The translations under genes were made by a program, and so were the position numbers. From positions 1-37,236 of IMG/VR virus record IMGVR_UViG_3300033146_007131: a DNA stretch of 37,236 bases; one strand, written 5' to 3'. The DNA comes from a virus. This document shows positions 12,015 through 21,034 of this stretch, one piece after another. Each line of letters opens with the position of its first letter. The first letter of the stretch is position 1. A model generated the notes under the pieces. The model saw nothing but the letters and a program-made list of their open reading frames with translations, made no database searches and was not told the origin of the DNA.

Positions 12015-14311
12015 TGGATAGTGATGAAATTGAAAAAAATCAACTAATTAATTTAATTAAAGTTCAGGATGAGTTAATGAGGCGTGAGGGATATACTGAT
12101 CCTTCTACGTTTGGTTTACCAGATTTGTTGTTTCCAATGAATACTTATCCAGCTACACTTGAGCGTTTAGATAATGGTCTTTATAAAAAAAATAAACGTA
12201 AATTGTTAGAAAAAGATGAAACTCGTGGCGAGTATCGTTACAGGAGATATCAAGAGTTAAAAAAGTTCCTTGAAAAAAAATTACATATTCAAAAGGATGG
12301 TAGAATTGAAAAGCTTAGAATTGTTGATCCTGTATTAGAGTTTTTAGGTGATATCTTTTTTGGATATATACGTAGAGCTATTTTATGGAAAAATAGAGGT
12401 GGTGGTGGTTCTCTTGCTGCTGCTATCGTGATGTGGCTAAGAATGGTATGGCAAAATCAAAGCTGGATGGATATGGCTGGTTGTTTGTTACCAAGCACAG
12501 AAGTATATATTAAAGAATTAAAAAATTATATTCCTGTAAGGTGTGTACAGGAAGGATATCATGTTTGGACTTTAACAGAAGAGTGGCGAAAAATAAAAAG
12601 AGTCATAAAAAGAAGTGGTGAATATATGGCTTATCAAATCAAGCCATTTGGCTCTATTATTAATACTTTTACAGAAGATCATTTAATTGCGGTTGTTAGC
12701 TGTCTTGAACGTGATTTTCAGGGCAATATCGTTAATGTTGATATTGAACATTGGGATTCATTGGATATTATATGGAAAGATGCTTGTTTGGTTAATCCAG
12801 ATATAGATACAGTTATAATTGGTAAATTAGATAAATTCCCTGGTAAGAAAATAAAATCTAATGGATGTGCTGGTAAAAATGGTAGATGGGATGGCAAGGA
12901 TAGAACTTATGTTTCAATTGCAATGTTTGATCACTTTGAATATGTTGGTGATGTTTACGATTTAACTGTTGATAGCGAGCCGTTCTTTCTTTGTCGCGAT
13001 ATGACAGTACATAATAGTCAAGAGCAGGCAAAACAGGTTTATGAGTATACTACTCAGTTCTGGGATTGTTTTCCTTTTATGAAGAAAACTCTTTTACCTA
13101 ATGATACTCAAGTTTCTTTAACTAAATTAATAACAGGTGTAACGTTAAGATGTGTTACTAGTACTGAGAAATCAGCGAGATCAAAACATCCACCTGGCTT
13201 ATGTATGGATGAAGTTTGTCAGGATAAAGAGGGAATAGATACAGTTTTCAGATCAGCAATGGGAGCTTCATTAACAGAGCCTAATTCAACAATTATTGCA
13301 CTTTCTACTTTCCATATACCAGTAGGTTTATTTCAAGAGATGTGGGATCATGCTGGCAAATTAGGATTTAGAAGATACACTTGGTCAACGTGGGATATTA
13401 TGGAGCATTGTTCTGAAGGTATGGATTGTGCTACTGATAAAGATCCATATGCTTATAGCTTTTGTTTAAAGTATTGTCCTTTAACAGAGCAAATAGATGA
13501 AGCTGTGCATTCACCTGATGGAATGATTACTAAAAGAAAATATATTGGATGTAGAGGTCAAGCAAGACATACTAATGGTTTCAGGAAAAGAGCAGTTGTC
13601 ATTGCTGCTAAAGCTGCAAGTGGTAAAAACTTTTTAGTTGAATGGGAAAACAGTAGACCAACAATACCTGGTTCAGTTTATGATATTAATGATGTTACTT
13701 ATGCTGAAAAAGCAGAATTTGAATTACCTGATAAAGATCCAATATTAGTTCATGTCGGTATTGACTGGGGATTTAATGAAGGCTGTATGTGTGTCATAAT
13801 GCTTTATGAAGAGGGTATTTTTATTCCAGAGGCAGAGTTTATGAACTTTAAGACTGTTTCTGAGTGTATTGTTATTCTTGAAAAATGGAGAAGTTATTAT
13901 ACTAATTATAATAAAGATGATAGCTTAGGTAAAGATATTTGTGTATATGCTGATGCATCTCATCCTTTTAATAATAATGATTTACATGAAGCTGGCTTTG
14001 AAACTGTTCCTGTAGATTTTGGTGGAGTAAAAGATTATGGGCTTTTTAATGTTGCAAAATATCTTGAAAATGGTCGTTTAAATATTAATGGTGATTTATA
14101 TAAATTTTTAAGACAAATTAAAGAATATAGAAATAATAAAAAAACAGGAAAACCTATTAAAAAAAATGACCATGCTCCTGATTCAATGCTGGCAGGCATG
14201 GTAGAGCTTGACTATGATGAACTTTTTGGACCTAATTCAAACATTAAATATATTCGAGAAAATGGTGATAAAAAACCTGATTCAAGTAACGATAAAGTAT
14301 TAATTTTTTAA
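12014..14311 (+). CDS. Terminase large subunit (ATPase-nuclease) with mini-intein
   Basis: The motor that pumps and cuts phage DNA. The precursor has 765 residues; removal of the intein (157-334) would give 587. ATPase: a Walker A-like NRGGGGSLAAA at 127-137 with G132 where lysine is expected, the DMAG/SQEQAK motif now split by the intein, and Walker B LCMDEV with D399/E400. Nuclease (RuvC-like): D584 in VGIDWGFNEG, D647 in YADASH and D719/D723 in NDHAPDSM. It overlaps the small terminase gene by one base. After its stop comes an A/T-rich stretch and a promoter. Assignment by motifs and order is firm; motor activity despite the altered Walker A is inferred. Confidence 0.92.
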   Translation: MDSDEIEKNQLINLIKVQDELMRREGYTDPSTFGLPDLLFPMNTYPATLERLDNGLYKKNKRKLLEKDETRGEYRYRRYQELKKFLEKKLHIQKDGRIEKLRIVDPVLEFLGDIFFGYIRRAILWKNRGGGGSLAAAIVMWLRMVWQNQSWMDMAGCLLPSTEVYIKELKNYIPVRCVQEGYHVWTLTEEWRKIKRVIKRSGEYMAYQIKPFGSIINTFTEDHLIAVVSCLERDFQGNIVNVDIEHWDSLDIIWKDACLVNPDIDTVIIGKLDKFPGKKIKSNGCAGKNGRWDGKDRTYVSIAMFDHFEYVGDVYDLTVDSEPFFLCRDMTVHNSQEQAKQVYEYTTQFWDCFPFMKKTLLPNDTQVSLTKLITGVTLRCVTSTEKSARSKHPPGLCMDEVCQDKEGIDTVFRSAMGASLTEPNSTIIALSTFHIPVGLFQEMWDHAGKLGFRRYTWSTWDIMEHCSEGMDCATDKDPYAYSFCLKYCPLTEQIDEAVHSPDGMITKRKYIGCRGQARHTNGFRKRAVVIAAKAASGKNFLVEWENSRPTIPGSVYDINDVTYAEKAEFELPDKDPILVHVGIDWGFNEGCMCVIMLYEEGIFIPEAEFMNFKTVSECIVILEKWRSYYTNYNKDDSLGKDICVYADASHPFNNNDLHEAGFETVPVDFGGVKDYGLFNVAKYLENGRLNINGDLYKFLRQIKEYRNNKKTGKPIKKNDHAPDSMLAGMVELDYDELFGPNSNIKYIRENGDKKPDSSNDKVLIF
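12482..13015 (+). mobile_element. Mini-intein inside the large terminase
   Basis: A 178-residue protein intron. It begins at Cys157 (CLLPSTEVYI, block A), has a block B TxxH (TEDHLIAV), a block F-like VYDLTVDSEPFFL and ends TVHN with the next residue Ser335 (block G, penultimate His, Asn334, +1 Ser). All residues for the standard splicing pathway are present. It is too short for a homing endonuclease; the middle shows no LAGLIDADG or HNH motif. The exteins rejoin as DMAG-SQEQA, a conserved terminase segment. Confidence 0.93.
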
Positions 14312-14328
14312 AAAAAAAAGTTTTTTAC

Positions 14329-14358
14329 TTGACAAGTTGGATTCAAAATTAATATTAT
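14329..14358 (+). promoter_or_regulatory. Promoter between terminase and portal genes
   Basis: TTGACA (14329-14334), 18-bp spacer, TATTAT (14353-14358). A start near 14365 would give a ~75-nt leader to the small basic protein at 14442. It would let head genes be made more strongly than the terminase. Confidence 0.65.
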
Positions 14359-14441
14359 ATAGGTAATAGCATGTAACTATTGTAAATCTTATATGGTTAC
14401 AAAATTTCTTTTCTTATGAAATTAACATTCAGGAGTATCCA

Positions 14442-14726
14442 ATGGGCAAACTTGGAAAGCTTTCTTTAGAGGGGCAAGTGAATCCTAAATTGGCAAAAGT
14501 TTCAACAGCAAAAAAGCAAGATATATCACCATTGCATGTTGAAGGCTTAAAAGCTAAAACTACAAATGTTCTAAAAAATAACAGTATGCAATATCCAGGA
14601 CAAGCAAAACTTAAAAATACAGCAAAATTAAATGATCCTATTTTAAGGACAAAAGCACCGAGTCAAATCCCTGGTTCTAGTAGTGCATTCAAAAATACTT
14701 CAAAATTACCTAGTTTTTTAAAATAA
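14442..14726 (+). CDS. Small basic low-complexity protein, 94 residues
   Basis: The protein is rich in Lys, Ser, Pro and Asn, has no aromatic core and looks disordered. A short motif recurs: GKLGKLSLEG, KLKNTAKLNDP, FKNTSKLPSF. AGGAG precedes the ATG. It sits between large terminase and portal behind its own promoter. A DNA-binding or portal/scaffold accessory peptide would fit the charge and place, but no family is recognised. Confidence 0.6.
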   Translation: MGKLGKLSLEGQVNPKLAKVSTAKKQDISPLHVEGLKAKTTNVLKNNSMQYPGQAKLKNTAKLNDPILRTKAPSQIPGSSSAFKNTSKLPSFLK

Positions 14727-14744
14727 TTATTGATAAGGTTAAAT

Positions 14745-16349
14745 ATGGCAAAAGAATTGGAGCAACAACTTGTTGATGAAGTTCCTTTAATAATTGATGG
14801 ATATTCTGGAGAAGCTTCTAATGAGGATGTTGTTGCTGGCATAACAAGTGTTATGATTAAGCAATTAGATCCTGTACATCTTGAACAATCAAAAAGAGCA
14901 AATGGATTGTTTGGACATGAGAAGGTCGTTCCATTGCCATATGATAAACTTGCACTTGCATTTTTAGCAGAAAAGAATACAAGGTTATCAAAATGCATAG
15001 AGTATAGAGCTAGATTAACAGTTGGAATAGATTGGTCTCTTGAAACTAGTAATAAGTATCTTGAACTTATTTCTGAAGTTCAACGTAAGTCTGATAAAAG
15101 AAGAGTGGATGAAGATTTCTTGGCGTTAAAGTTATTATTTTCTCGTCCAAATAATGAAGAACCTTTCCCTGAGATTTGTTATAAGGCAAAATATGATCAA
15201 GAAACTCATGGTGATGGTTATATTGAAATTGTAAGAAATCAGCTTGGTGAAGCAAAAAAAATGCATCATGTGTCTGGTCATACCATTAGAAGACTTTATG
15301 AAGATGGTTTATATGTTCAAGTAAGAGGTAATAATAAAGTCTATTATAAAAGTTTTGGTGATCCACGTTTTTTCTCATCAACTGATGGTACAGAAAAAGC
15401 TTATGATTTTAATGACAATGCTAGTGAGTTATTACAATTCTCTATTTATTCACCTCGTTCATCTTGGTATGGTGTTCCTAGATGGATACCTGCTATAGCT
15501 GCAATATGTGGAGGTAGATTAGCTGCTGAACGTAATATTGCTTTTTTTGAAAATGATGCAGTGGGTAGAATGGCAATTGTTGTTAATGGTGGAAAATTAG
15601 ATGCACCTTCTGTTGAAAAAATTGAAGGTTTTATGAAAAGGGGTCATAAAGGGACTCAAAATGCACATCGAATACTTGTTCTGCAAGCTGATGCTAAAAA
15701 AACAGTAGGAACAAAAGGAACTGATACAAGTATAACTGTAGTGCCTTTGACTGTTGGTGTTACTGACGATGCAAGTTTTCAGGCATATAGAAAATTAAAT
15801 GATGAAGAAGTTAGAGAATCAATGGGTATTTCCGTTCCATTTTTCTCTGCTACAAATGTAAATAAAGCTTCTGCATATCATCTTCGAAAAATGACTAATG
15901 AACAAGAGTTTGAGCCTGATGCTAAGAGTTATGAGTATAAATGGGATTTATCTGTTTTATCTGAACGAACATTAGGTAAAAGATGGGATATTAATCCAAT
16001 TTCTCTTAAATTTAAAAAACCTACTCAAATAGATGAGTTAGATTTATCTACAATCTTGACTGATTATTCAAAACATGGTATTCTAACAATTAATGAATGC
16101 AGAATAAGAATGGGAGCAAAACCATTACCTGCTGATATTAAGTGGGGTGATTTACCTTTTGCATTTGCTGTAAAGTTTTTTGAAAATGAGTATAGCCTTC
16201 AACCAGAAGAAAAAAAAACTCAAGATGTTATAGATAAGATAAAATCAAAACCTGGTACAGAGGTGATTGTAATTGATAAAGATGATGACAGTAATGATGT
16301 TATGAAAAAAATAGAAAAACAGATTTATGGTTTAGCGAGTGCATCCTAA
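14745..16349 (+). CDS. Portal protein (HK97-like)
   Basis: The dodecameric ring at the capsid vertex through which DNA passes and to which the neck attaches. Features of HK97/PBSX-type portals: LSKCIEYRARLTVGIDWSLE near the start, ELLQFSIYSPRSSWYGVPRWIPAIAAI, the AERNIAFFENDAVGRMAIVV stem region, and the LNDEEVRESMGISVPFFSATNVNKASAYHLRKM helix segment near residues 355-395. I chose the ATG at 14745 (MAKELEQQ), preceded by AAGG; a TTG at 14730 would add five residues. 534 residues is normal. Its stop overlaps the next start (TAATG), suggesting coupling to the protease fusion. Confidence 0.9.
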   Translation: MAKELEQQLVDEVPLIIDGYSGEASNEDVVAGITSVMIKQLDPVHLEQSKRANGLFGHEKVVPLPYDKLALAFLAEKNTRLSKCIEYRARLTVGIDWSLETSNKYLELISEVQRKSDKRRVDEDFLALKLLFSRPNNEEPFPEICYKAKYDQETHGDGYIEIVRNQLGEAKKMHHVSGHTIRRLYEDGLYVQVRGNNKVYYKSFGDPRFFSSTDGTEKAYDFNDNASELLQFSIYSPRSSWYGVPRWIPAIAAICGGRLAAERNIAFFENDAVGRMAIVVNGGKLDAPSVEKIEGFMKRGHKGTQNAHRILVLQADAKKTVGTKGTDTSITVVPLTVGVTDDASFQAYRKLNDEEVRESMGISVPFFSATNVNKASAYHLRKMTNEQEFEPDAKSYEYKWDLSVLSERTLGKRWDINPISLKFKKPTQIDELDLSTILTDYSKHGILTINECRIRMGAKPLPADIKWGDLPFAFAVKFFENEYSLQPEEKKTQDVIDKIKSKPGTEVIVIDKDDDSNDVMKKIEKQIYGLASAS

Positions 16350-19300
16350 TGTTAAAAAAAGATACAGATATAACTTTTAAAATTGATTTTGATATAATTG
16401 AAAAAAGCTTAGAACAAAAATTAGAATTTCATGCTCCAGCATATATTGTAAGTAGTCTTGATGAAATTAGTAAGTCTCAGAATGTTGATATTGCTTTGTG
16501 TGACTTTAATTCTTATCAAACCAATGCATTACATCTAATAGCTAAAAGTATACAAGAATCATTAAATGTTAATATTAATTTTATTGACACAGATAATTGT
16601 CAATATGACACATTTTATCATTCGATAAGTAATTTTAATAAATCTAATATAATTATCAAAGAAATGAAAAATCCTGATAAACTATATTTAACTACTCCAG
16701 AGATGAAACAACCGTTAGAATATACAATACAAGTTCATTTTGATGGAGTTAATGCACACACTGATTTTCGTTATAAGATATCTAAAAAAACACTTGGTGG
16801 CTGGTCTTTTAATAATTTGAAGCCAGGTGCAATACAAGAACCAGTAAATAATTTAAAGATAGCTAAAAAATATTTGAAAGATTTTTCTCTTGAAGGAAAT
16901 CAATATTTTGAACCTTTATTGCAACCTAAAAATATAATATCTAAAGCATTAAAAGAACATGATAAAAATTGGTTTAATATTGATGAATTGGAAATAAAAA
17001 TAGATAATGGTGGGGAATCTGAAAAGGGTAATAAATATATTATTACTATCGAAAAAGGTCTTGTTGATATAGGAATGCAATTACCTTATTTTCATGAATA
17101 TTTTCTTATTGGTGATAAATTTTCAGGTCAATTACGTTTAAAGTCTATAGAAAGTGATGGACGAGAAATAGAGGGGCAAGTACCTATTAAAAAAGGTGAT
17201 ATTTTTTGGATAAGTAATTTTTCAAAAACCATAAAACCTTATTTATTAACTAAAAGGTCTATTACTAAAAAGGCTATGCCTTTACCTGATAGTTCTGGTA
17301 TACCATATTCAATACATAAAGATATTCCAAAAGAATATAAATATTGGAAAGAATCAGACAAAAAAAGATCTTTTGACATGAGAAAACAACTTATAGAATC
17401 TAAACTTATACAAGATGATTCCATTCGAAATGTTGATAAGAAATATAGGCTTGTACATAAAAAACTTTTTTTGGGAGCTGATTTATCTTTATTGGCAAAA
17501 GATTGTTTTACCAGTTTTGAGTTTAAACAACAGAACTGGCTTAATAATGATGGTGATATAAGAAGAAACGCTTGGTATCTGTCTTTTAAGAATATTGATC
17601 TTCCTTCTGTTTGTATCTCTAATTATACCAACATTGACTCTCTTGATAAAATCTCTATTATAGAAACTGAAAATGATTTATTTGGAATTGAAGGTGATAT
17701 AGATCCTAATAGTAAGTATAATACTTCAAAATCAATGTTATCTAATATTAACAATATTGATTCTGGAAATGTTGAAATTATATGTAAAAATAAAAACAGT
17801 TTTGATATAGATTTTAGCGGTACAAAGCTTATAGGTAAATATCATTTTTCCAGAGAAGAACCTAATTCTAAATATTGGTTAATGTCAAAAAATATTCCAG
17901 AAAAAGAGAAATCTGCTTATGAAGTAGTAAAGTCTGATAATAACATTGAATGTATTAACTGTATAGGGTATGAACTTGAAGAAAAGGATTTAAGGCCTTT
18001 TACTCTGTTTTCCCCTGCTGATATATCACAATCATCCAAAAGTCTTACTGAAATAGCTGAACAATATTCTAAAAATCCTTATAAATCTATTGGATATACT
18101 GTTCAAAGAATAGAAAAGGGTTTGCGTTGTGTTGTGCAAGGTAAGGATAATAAATTTTTAGCTTATCATGTTAATAGTGAGGATTTATATTTTCTTAAAA
18201 TTAATGAAAATATCAAAAAGGAATTACTTGTTTTAAACGATAAAATAGGTGATTTTGTTTTGGATTGTAATCTCGTTTTTAATGATGATAAAATTGAGCA
18301 TGAAGATATTTTGAAGGGATTAGATACCTTTTTAGATAACAATGATTATCATTTTTCTGTTTTACATATTATATATAGTTCGACGTTAAATATTAAAAAA
18401 TCTTTAGATAAATTTTCTGTAAATGATCTTTTGAACAATACAACATATTTTTCTATGCCTACAATTAATTCTTTTTCAGATATTAATATCTTTAAAAAGG
18501 TTATTAAAGGCTTAAAGGACAACAGATATAATAATGATTTTCTTTTAAAACCTAAAAACAATGCTTATAGTGAAAATAATATTGATTCATGGCAAGTGTT
18601 TAAAGAATATAGAACAATTAATTGCATTGTTTTAGATAAAAAAAAACCTGATGGACGACAAAAAACTAACACTTATTCTTTTGGTTTGGCTGTGAGTTCA
18701 GGAGTTAATTATCCAAAAGATAAATTGGTAACATTAGGTAAATCATTATATGTAAAAGCGTTTGTAGGCATTAAAAGTGAAGATACATTTGATATTAGTA
18801 ATAAAGTTTCTATTTCTTTTAAAAGTGCTAAATGCCTTATTCGAAAAGGTATTTTTATTGATTCGAGTATTAAACAAAATGGTCTTGAGTTATCTAGCGT
18901 TAAATCTATTTCTTTCTTTGATGATTTTGTTTCAAAACTTAATCCAAATGAAGTAGAAATAGAAAAATTAGATTTAGATTATATATCTATTTGTAAAGGA
19001 ATAGAAGAACGTTATATACTTGGTATTGTTTTAGAACCTGATATAGTAGATGGTCAAAATGAAGTTGTCTCTAAACAGGAAATTCGTCAAGCTTGTTTTA
19101 GTTTTATGGAGAATTATAAAAAGCTTGGAGTCTATCATACTGAAGAAAATAAAGGTAGATTAGCCATTTTAGAGAATTTTTTAGCTCCTGTAACTTTTAC
19201 ACTTGGCGAAAGAGAAGTTGTTGAAGGTACATGGTTGATGGGTATTAGGGTTATGGATGATTCTTTGTGGTCTAAAATCAAGAATGGCGATATTACTGGT

Positions 19301-19369
19301 CTTTCTATATTTGGTCGCTCACGAAGAGTTGCAAATAAAAAAACAACTATTAAGATAAGAAAAGTTTAA
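16349..19369 (+). CDS. XkdF-type prohead protease fused to a DNA-ligase-like N-terminal region
   Basis: The last ~120 residues match XkdF-like (S78_2) capsid maturation proteases: RYILGIVLEPDIVDGQNEVVS (889-908), H930 in LGVYHTEE, ILENFLAPVTFTLG, GTWLMGIRVMDD and S986 in DITGLSIFG, the probable catalytic Ser. The other ~840 residues resemble an ATP-dependent DNA ligase. Residues 124-303 look like a LigD phosphoesterase domain (YTIQVHFDG, then AHTDFRYKI, GLVDIGMQLPYFHEYF). A second, weaker copy spans about 365-513. A nucleotidyltransferase-like part (about 583-740: VQRIEKGLRCVV, FVLDCNLVFND) and an OB-like part (about 747-832) follow. The ligase lysine is missing from its motif, so ligation is unlikely. 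The start overlaps the portal stop. The fusion is unusually long for a protease gene. Confidence 0.78.
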   Translation: MLKKDTDITFKIDFDIIEKSLEQKLEFHAPAYIVSSLDEISKSQNVDIALCDFNSYQTNALHLIAKSIQESLNVNINFIDTDNCQYDTFYHSISNFNKSNIIIKEMKNPDKLYLTTPEMKQPLEYTIQVHFDGVNAHTDFRYKISKKTLGGWSFNNLKPGAIQEPVNNLKIAKKYLKDFSLEGNQYFEPLLQPKNIISKALKEHDKNWFNIDELEIKIDNGGESEKGNKYIITIEKGLVDIGMQLPYFHEYFLIGDKFSGQLRLKSIESDGREIEGQVPIKKGDIFWISNFSKTIKPYLLTKRSITKKAMPLPDSSGIPYSIHKDIPKEYKYWKESDKKRSFDMRKQLIESKLIQDDSIRNVDKKYRLVHKKLFLGADLSLLAKDCFTSFEFKQQNWLNNDGDIRRNAWYLSFKNIDLPSVCISNYTNIDSLDKISIIETENDLFGIEGDIDPNSKYNTSKSMLSNINNIDSGNVEIICKNKNSFDIDFSGTKLIGKYHFSREEPNSKYWLMSKNIPEKEKSAYEVVKSDNNIECINCIGYELEEKDLRPFTLFSPADISQSSKSLTEIAEQYSKNPYKSIGYTVQRIEKGLRCVVQGKDNKFLAYHVNSEDLYFLKINENIKKELLVLNDKIGDFVLDCNLVFNDDKIEHEDILKGLDTFLDNNDYHFSVLHIIYSSTLNIKKSLDKFSVNDLLNNTTYFSMPTINSFSDINIFKKVIKGLKDNRYNNDFLLKPKNNAYSENNIDSWQVFKEYRTINCIVLDKKKPDGRQKTNTYSFGLAVSSGVNYPKDKLVTLGKSLYVKAFVGIKSEDTFDISNKVSISFKSAKCLIRKGIFIDSSIKQNGLELSSVKSISFFDDFVSKLNPNEVEIEKLDLDYISICKGIEERYILGIVLEPDIVDGQNEVVSKQEIRQACFSFMENYKKLGVYHTEENKGRLAILENFLAPVTFTLGEREVVEGTWLMGIRVMDDSLWSKIKNGDITGLSIFGRSRRVANKKTTIKIRKV

Positions 19370-19371
19370 AT

Positions 19372-20955
19372 ATGACAAAACTTAAATTAACACCTGCACA
19401 AAGACGTTTATTAAATAAGCGTAGAAAATCAGGAGTTGTTCGATTACAAGATCTTGAGGTTGCAAAAGTTGATCTTGTTGGAACACCAGCTAATCTCCAA
19501 AATTTTTTAATTGTTAAAAACTTTCAGTCTGGGGGAAAGATTATGCCACATGATATTGTGGAACTTATAGAAAATTCAGATGGTTCTTTAGCCTCAATTG
19601 TAAAATCTCAAGAATCTAATAGTACTTTATCAGATGAAATCAGTAAAACAGTAGATGTAGATGATACCAATAGTATTGTTAATGATACTCTTATTGATTC
19701 TGATAGTAATGTTGATAATAATGATAATTTATCAGAAAATAATGTTGATGTTAAAGTTGATGAACCAAATGTTGATGTTAAAACAGATGAGTCAAATGTT
19801 GATGACAATGTTAATTCTGGTATAGAAGATAAAGATAGTACAAATGCTTCTGTTGTGGAAATAGATACAGAAAATAATATTAAGGAAGTTGATACTGAGA
19901 ATACCGAACCTCTTAATGAGATACAAAAAGAGATAAGTGTTAAGAATCCAGTATCAAAAGAGTTAAAAAATGTTGTTTTATCTTTTTTAGATACTTTATT
20001 AATGGAAGTAAGCGGTCTTTTATATTGGTTAAATCGCATGAATGATGGCGATGATGTTATAAAGTATGTAAAAGCAAAAGAAATAATGTCATCTAGTCTA
20101 GTAAAAATGTCAAGTGCATTGTTTAATGTTGCTGAGGATTTAAAAAAACCTAGAGCAATGAAATCTTTTGTTGAAGACATGTTCTCTTTAAGTCCAGTTA
20201 TAAAAATGGAAGATTCATTACGAGTTGAACTTACTCTTGTATTAAAAAAGTCACTACATATTTTTAGAAATATGTTTGTATCAATAGCAAGTCTTCCAGA
20301 AAGTTGTACAGGTAGAGAGTTCCTTTTATCTGAATTAGCAATTAATTCTTTGTTAGATATTGCTGTTGACTTTCAAACTGTTGCAAAAAAATGTTCTAAG
20401 TCTGATGATGAAGAGTCTATGAAATCTTTAGAATTAGATGAAAAGGAGAAAAAAGTGGAAAAAATGAAAAAAGAAGAAATCATTAAGTTTCTTGAAGGTA
20501 ATGAGTTTTCAGATGTTCAGCTTGATGAAATGCGTGGTATTTTTTCACCAATGCTGGAGAGTGCTAAAACAATGGCAACTGGAAATGATGCTGAAAAAGA
20601 AGCTGATGTTGCAAAAGAAAATATAACAACTGAAGACACTGATGTTTCAACTGAAACAAATACTGATGAAGATCCAATTTTAAAGGCTTTAGCTGAAATA
20701 AAAAATGGACAAATAGAAATCACTGATAAGTTTACATTACAAGAAAAAACTACTAGTGAGATATCTAAAAAATTTGAGACTTTAAGTTCTCAGTTTGTAA
20801 CTACACAAAAAGAGGTGGGGTCACTTAAAGATCTTGTTGGTCAAATAGGCGGTAAAACTCCTACTTCTAAAAGCCTTAAAGGTCAGGAACTTGACACTCC
20901 TGAAGCTAAAGATAAAAACACTTTTGATGGTGTTTTCTTTCATACTTTGAAATAG
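19372..20955 (+). CDS. Probable scaffolding-type protein, 527 residues
   Basis: It begins with a basic stretch, then VRLQDLEVAKVDLVGTPANLQNFLIVK, a segment like that found near XkdF-type proteases and head scaffolds (LxEVSLVDxPAN pattern). Residues ~60-190 are extremely acidic and low complexity (repeats of NVDVKxDE). The middle is helical (~200-345), and the C-terminal half has coiled-coil stretches (DEKEKKVEKMKKEEIIKFLE; EKTTSEISKKFETLSSQFVT). Between protease and capsid, with acidic and coiled-coil parts, it fits an internal scaffold removed by the protease. No family recognised with certainty. It begins 2 nt after the protease stop. Confidence 0.6.
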   Translation: MTKLKLTPAQRRLLNKRRKSGVVRLQDLEVAKVDLVGTPANLQNFLIVKNFQSGGKIMPHDIVELIENSDGSLASIVKSQESNSTLSDEISKTVDVDDTNSIVNDTLIDSDSNVDNNDNLSENNVDVKVDEPNVDVKTDESNVDDNVNSGIEDKDSTNASVVEIDTENNIKEVDTENTEPLNEIQKEISVKNPVSKELKNVVLSFLDTLLMEVSGLLYWLNRMNDGDDVIKYVKAKEIMSSSLVKMSSALFNVAEDLKKPRAMKSFVEDMFSLSPVIKMEDSLRVELTLVLKKSLHIFRNMFVSIASLPESCTGREFLLSELAINSLLDIAVDFQTVAKKCSKSDDEESMKSLELDEKEKKVEKMKKEEIIKFLEGNEFSDVQLDEMRGIFSPMLESAKTMATGNDAEKEADVAKENITTEDTDVSTETNTDEDPILKALAEIKNGQIEITDKFTLQEKTTSEISKKFETLSSQFVTTQKEVGSLKDLVGQIGGKTPTSKSLKGQELDTPEAKDKNTFDGVFFHTLK

Positions 20956-21034
20956 TTTTGTTTTTATTTTAGCAATAATTTTTATTGCACTTAATATTAC
21001 TTATTTGTCCAATATAAGATATAAGGAAAAAAAT

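Noticed and set aside
19608-20180. Minus-strand 190-codon Ser/Thr-rich frame
   Set aside because: Antisense to the acidic low-complexity part of the scaffold-like gene; repetitive composition explains the lack of stops.
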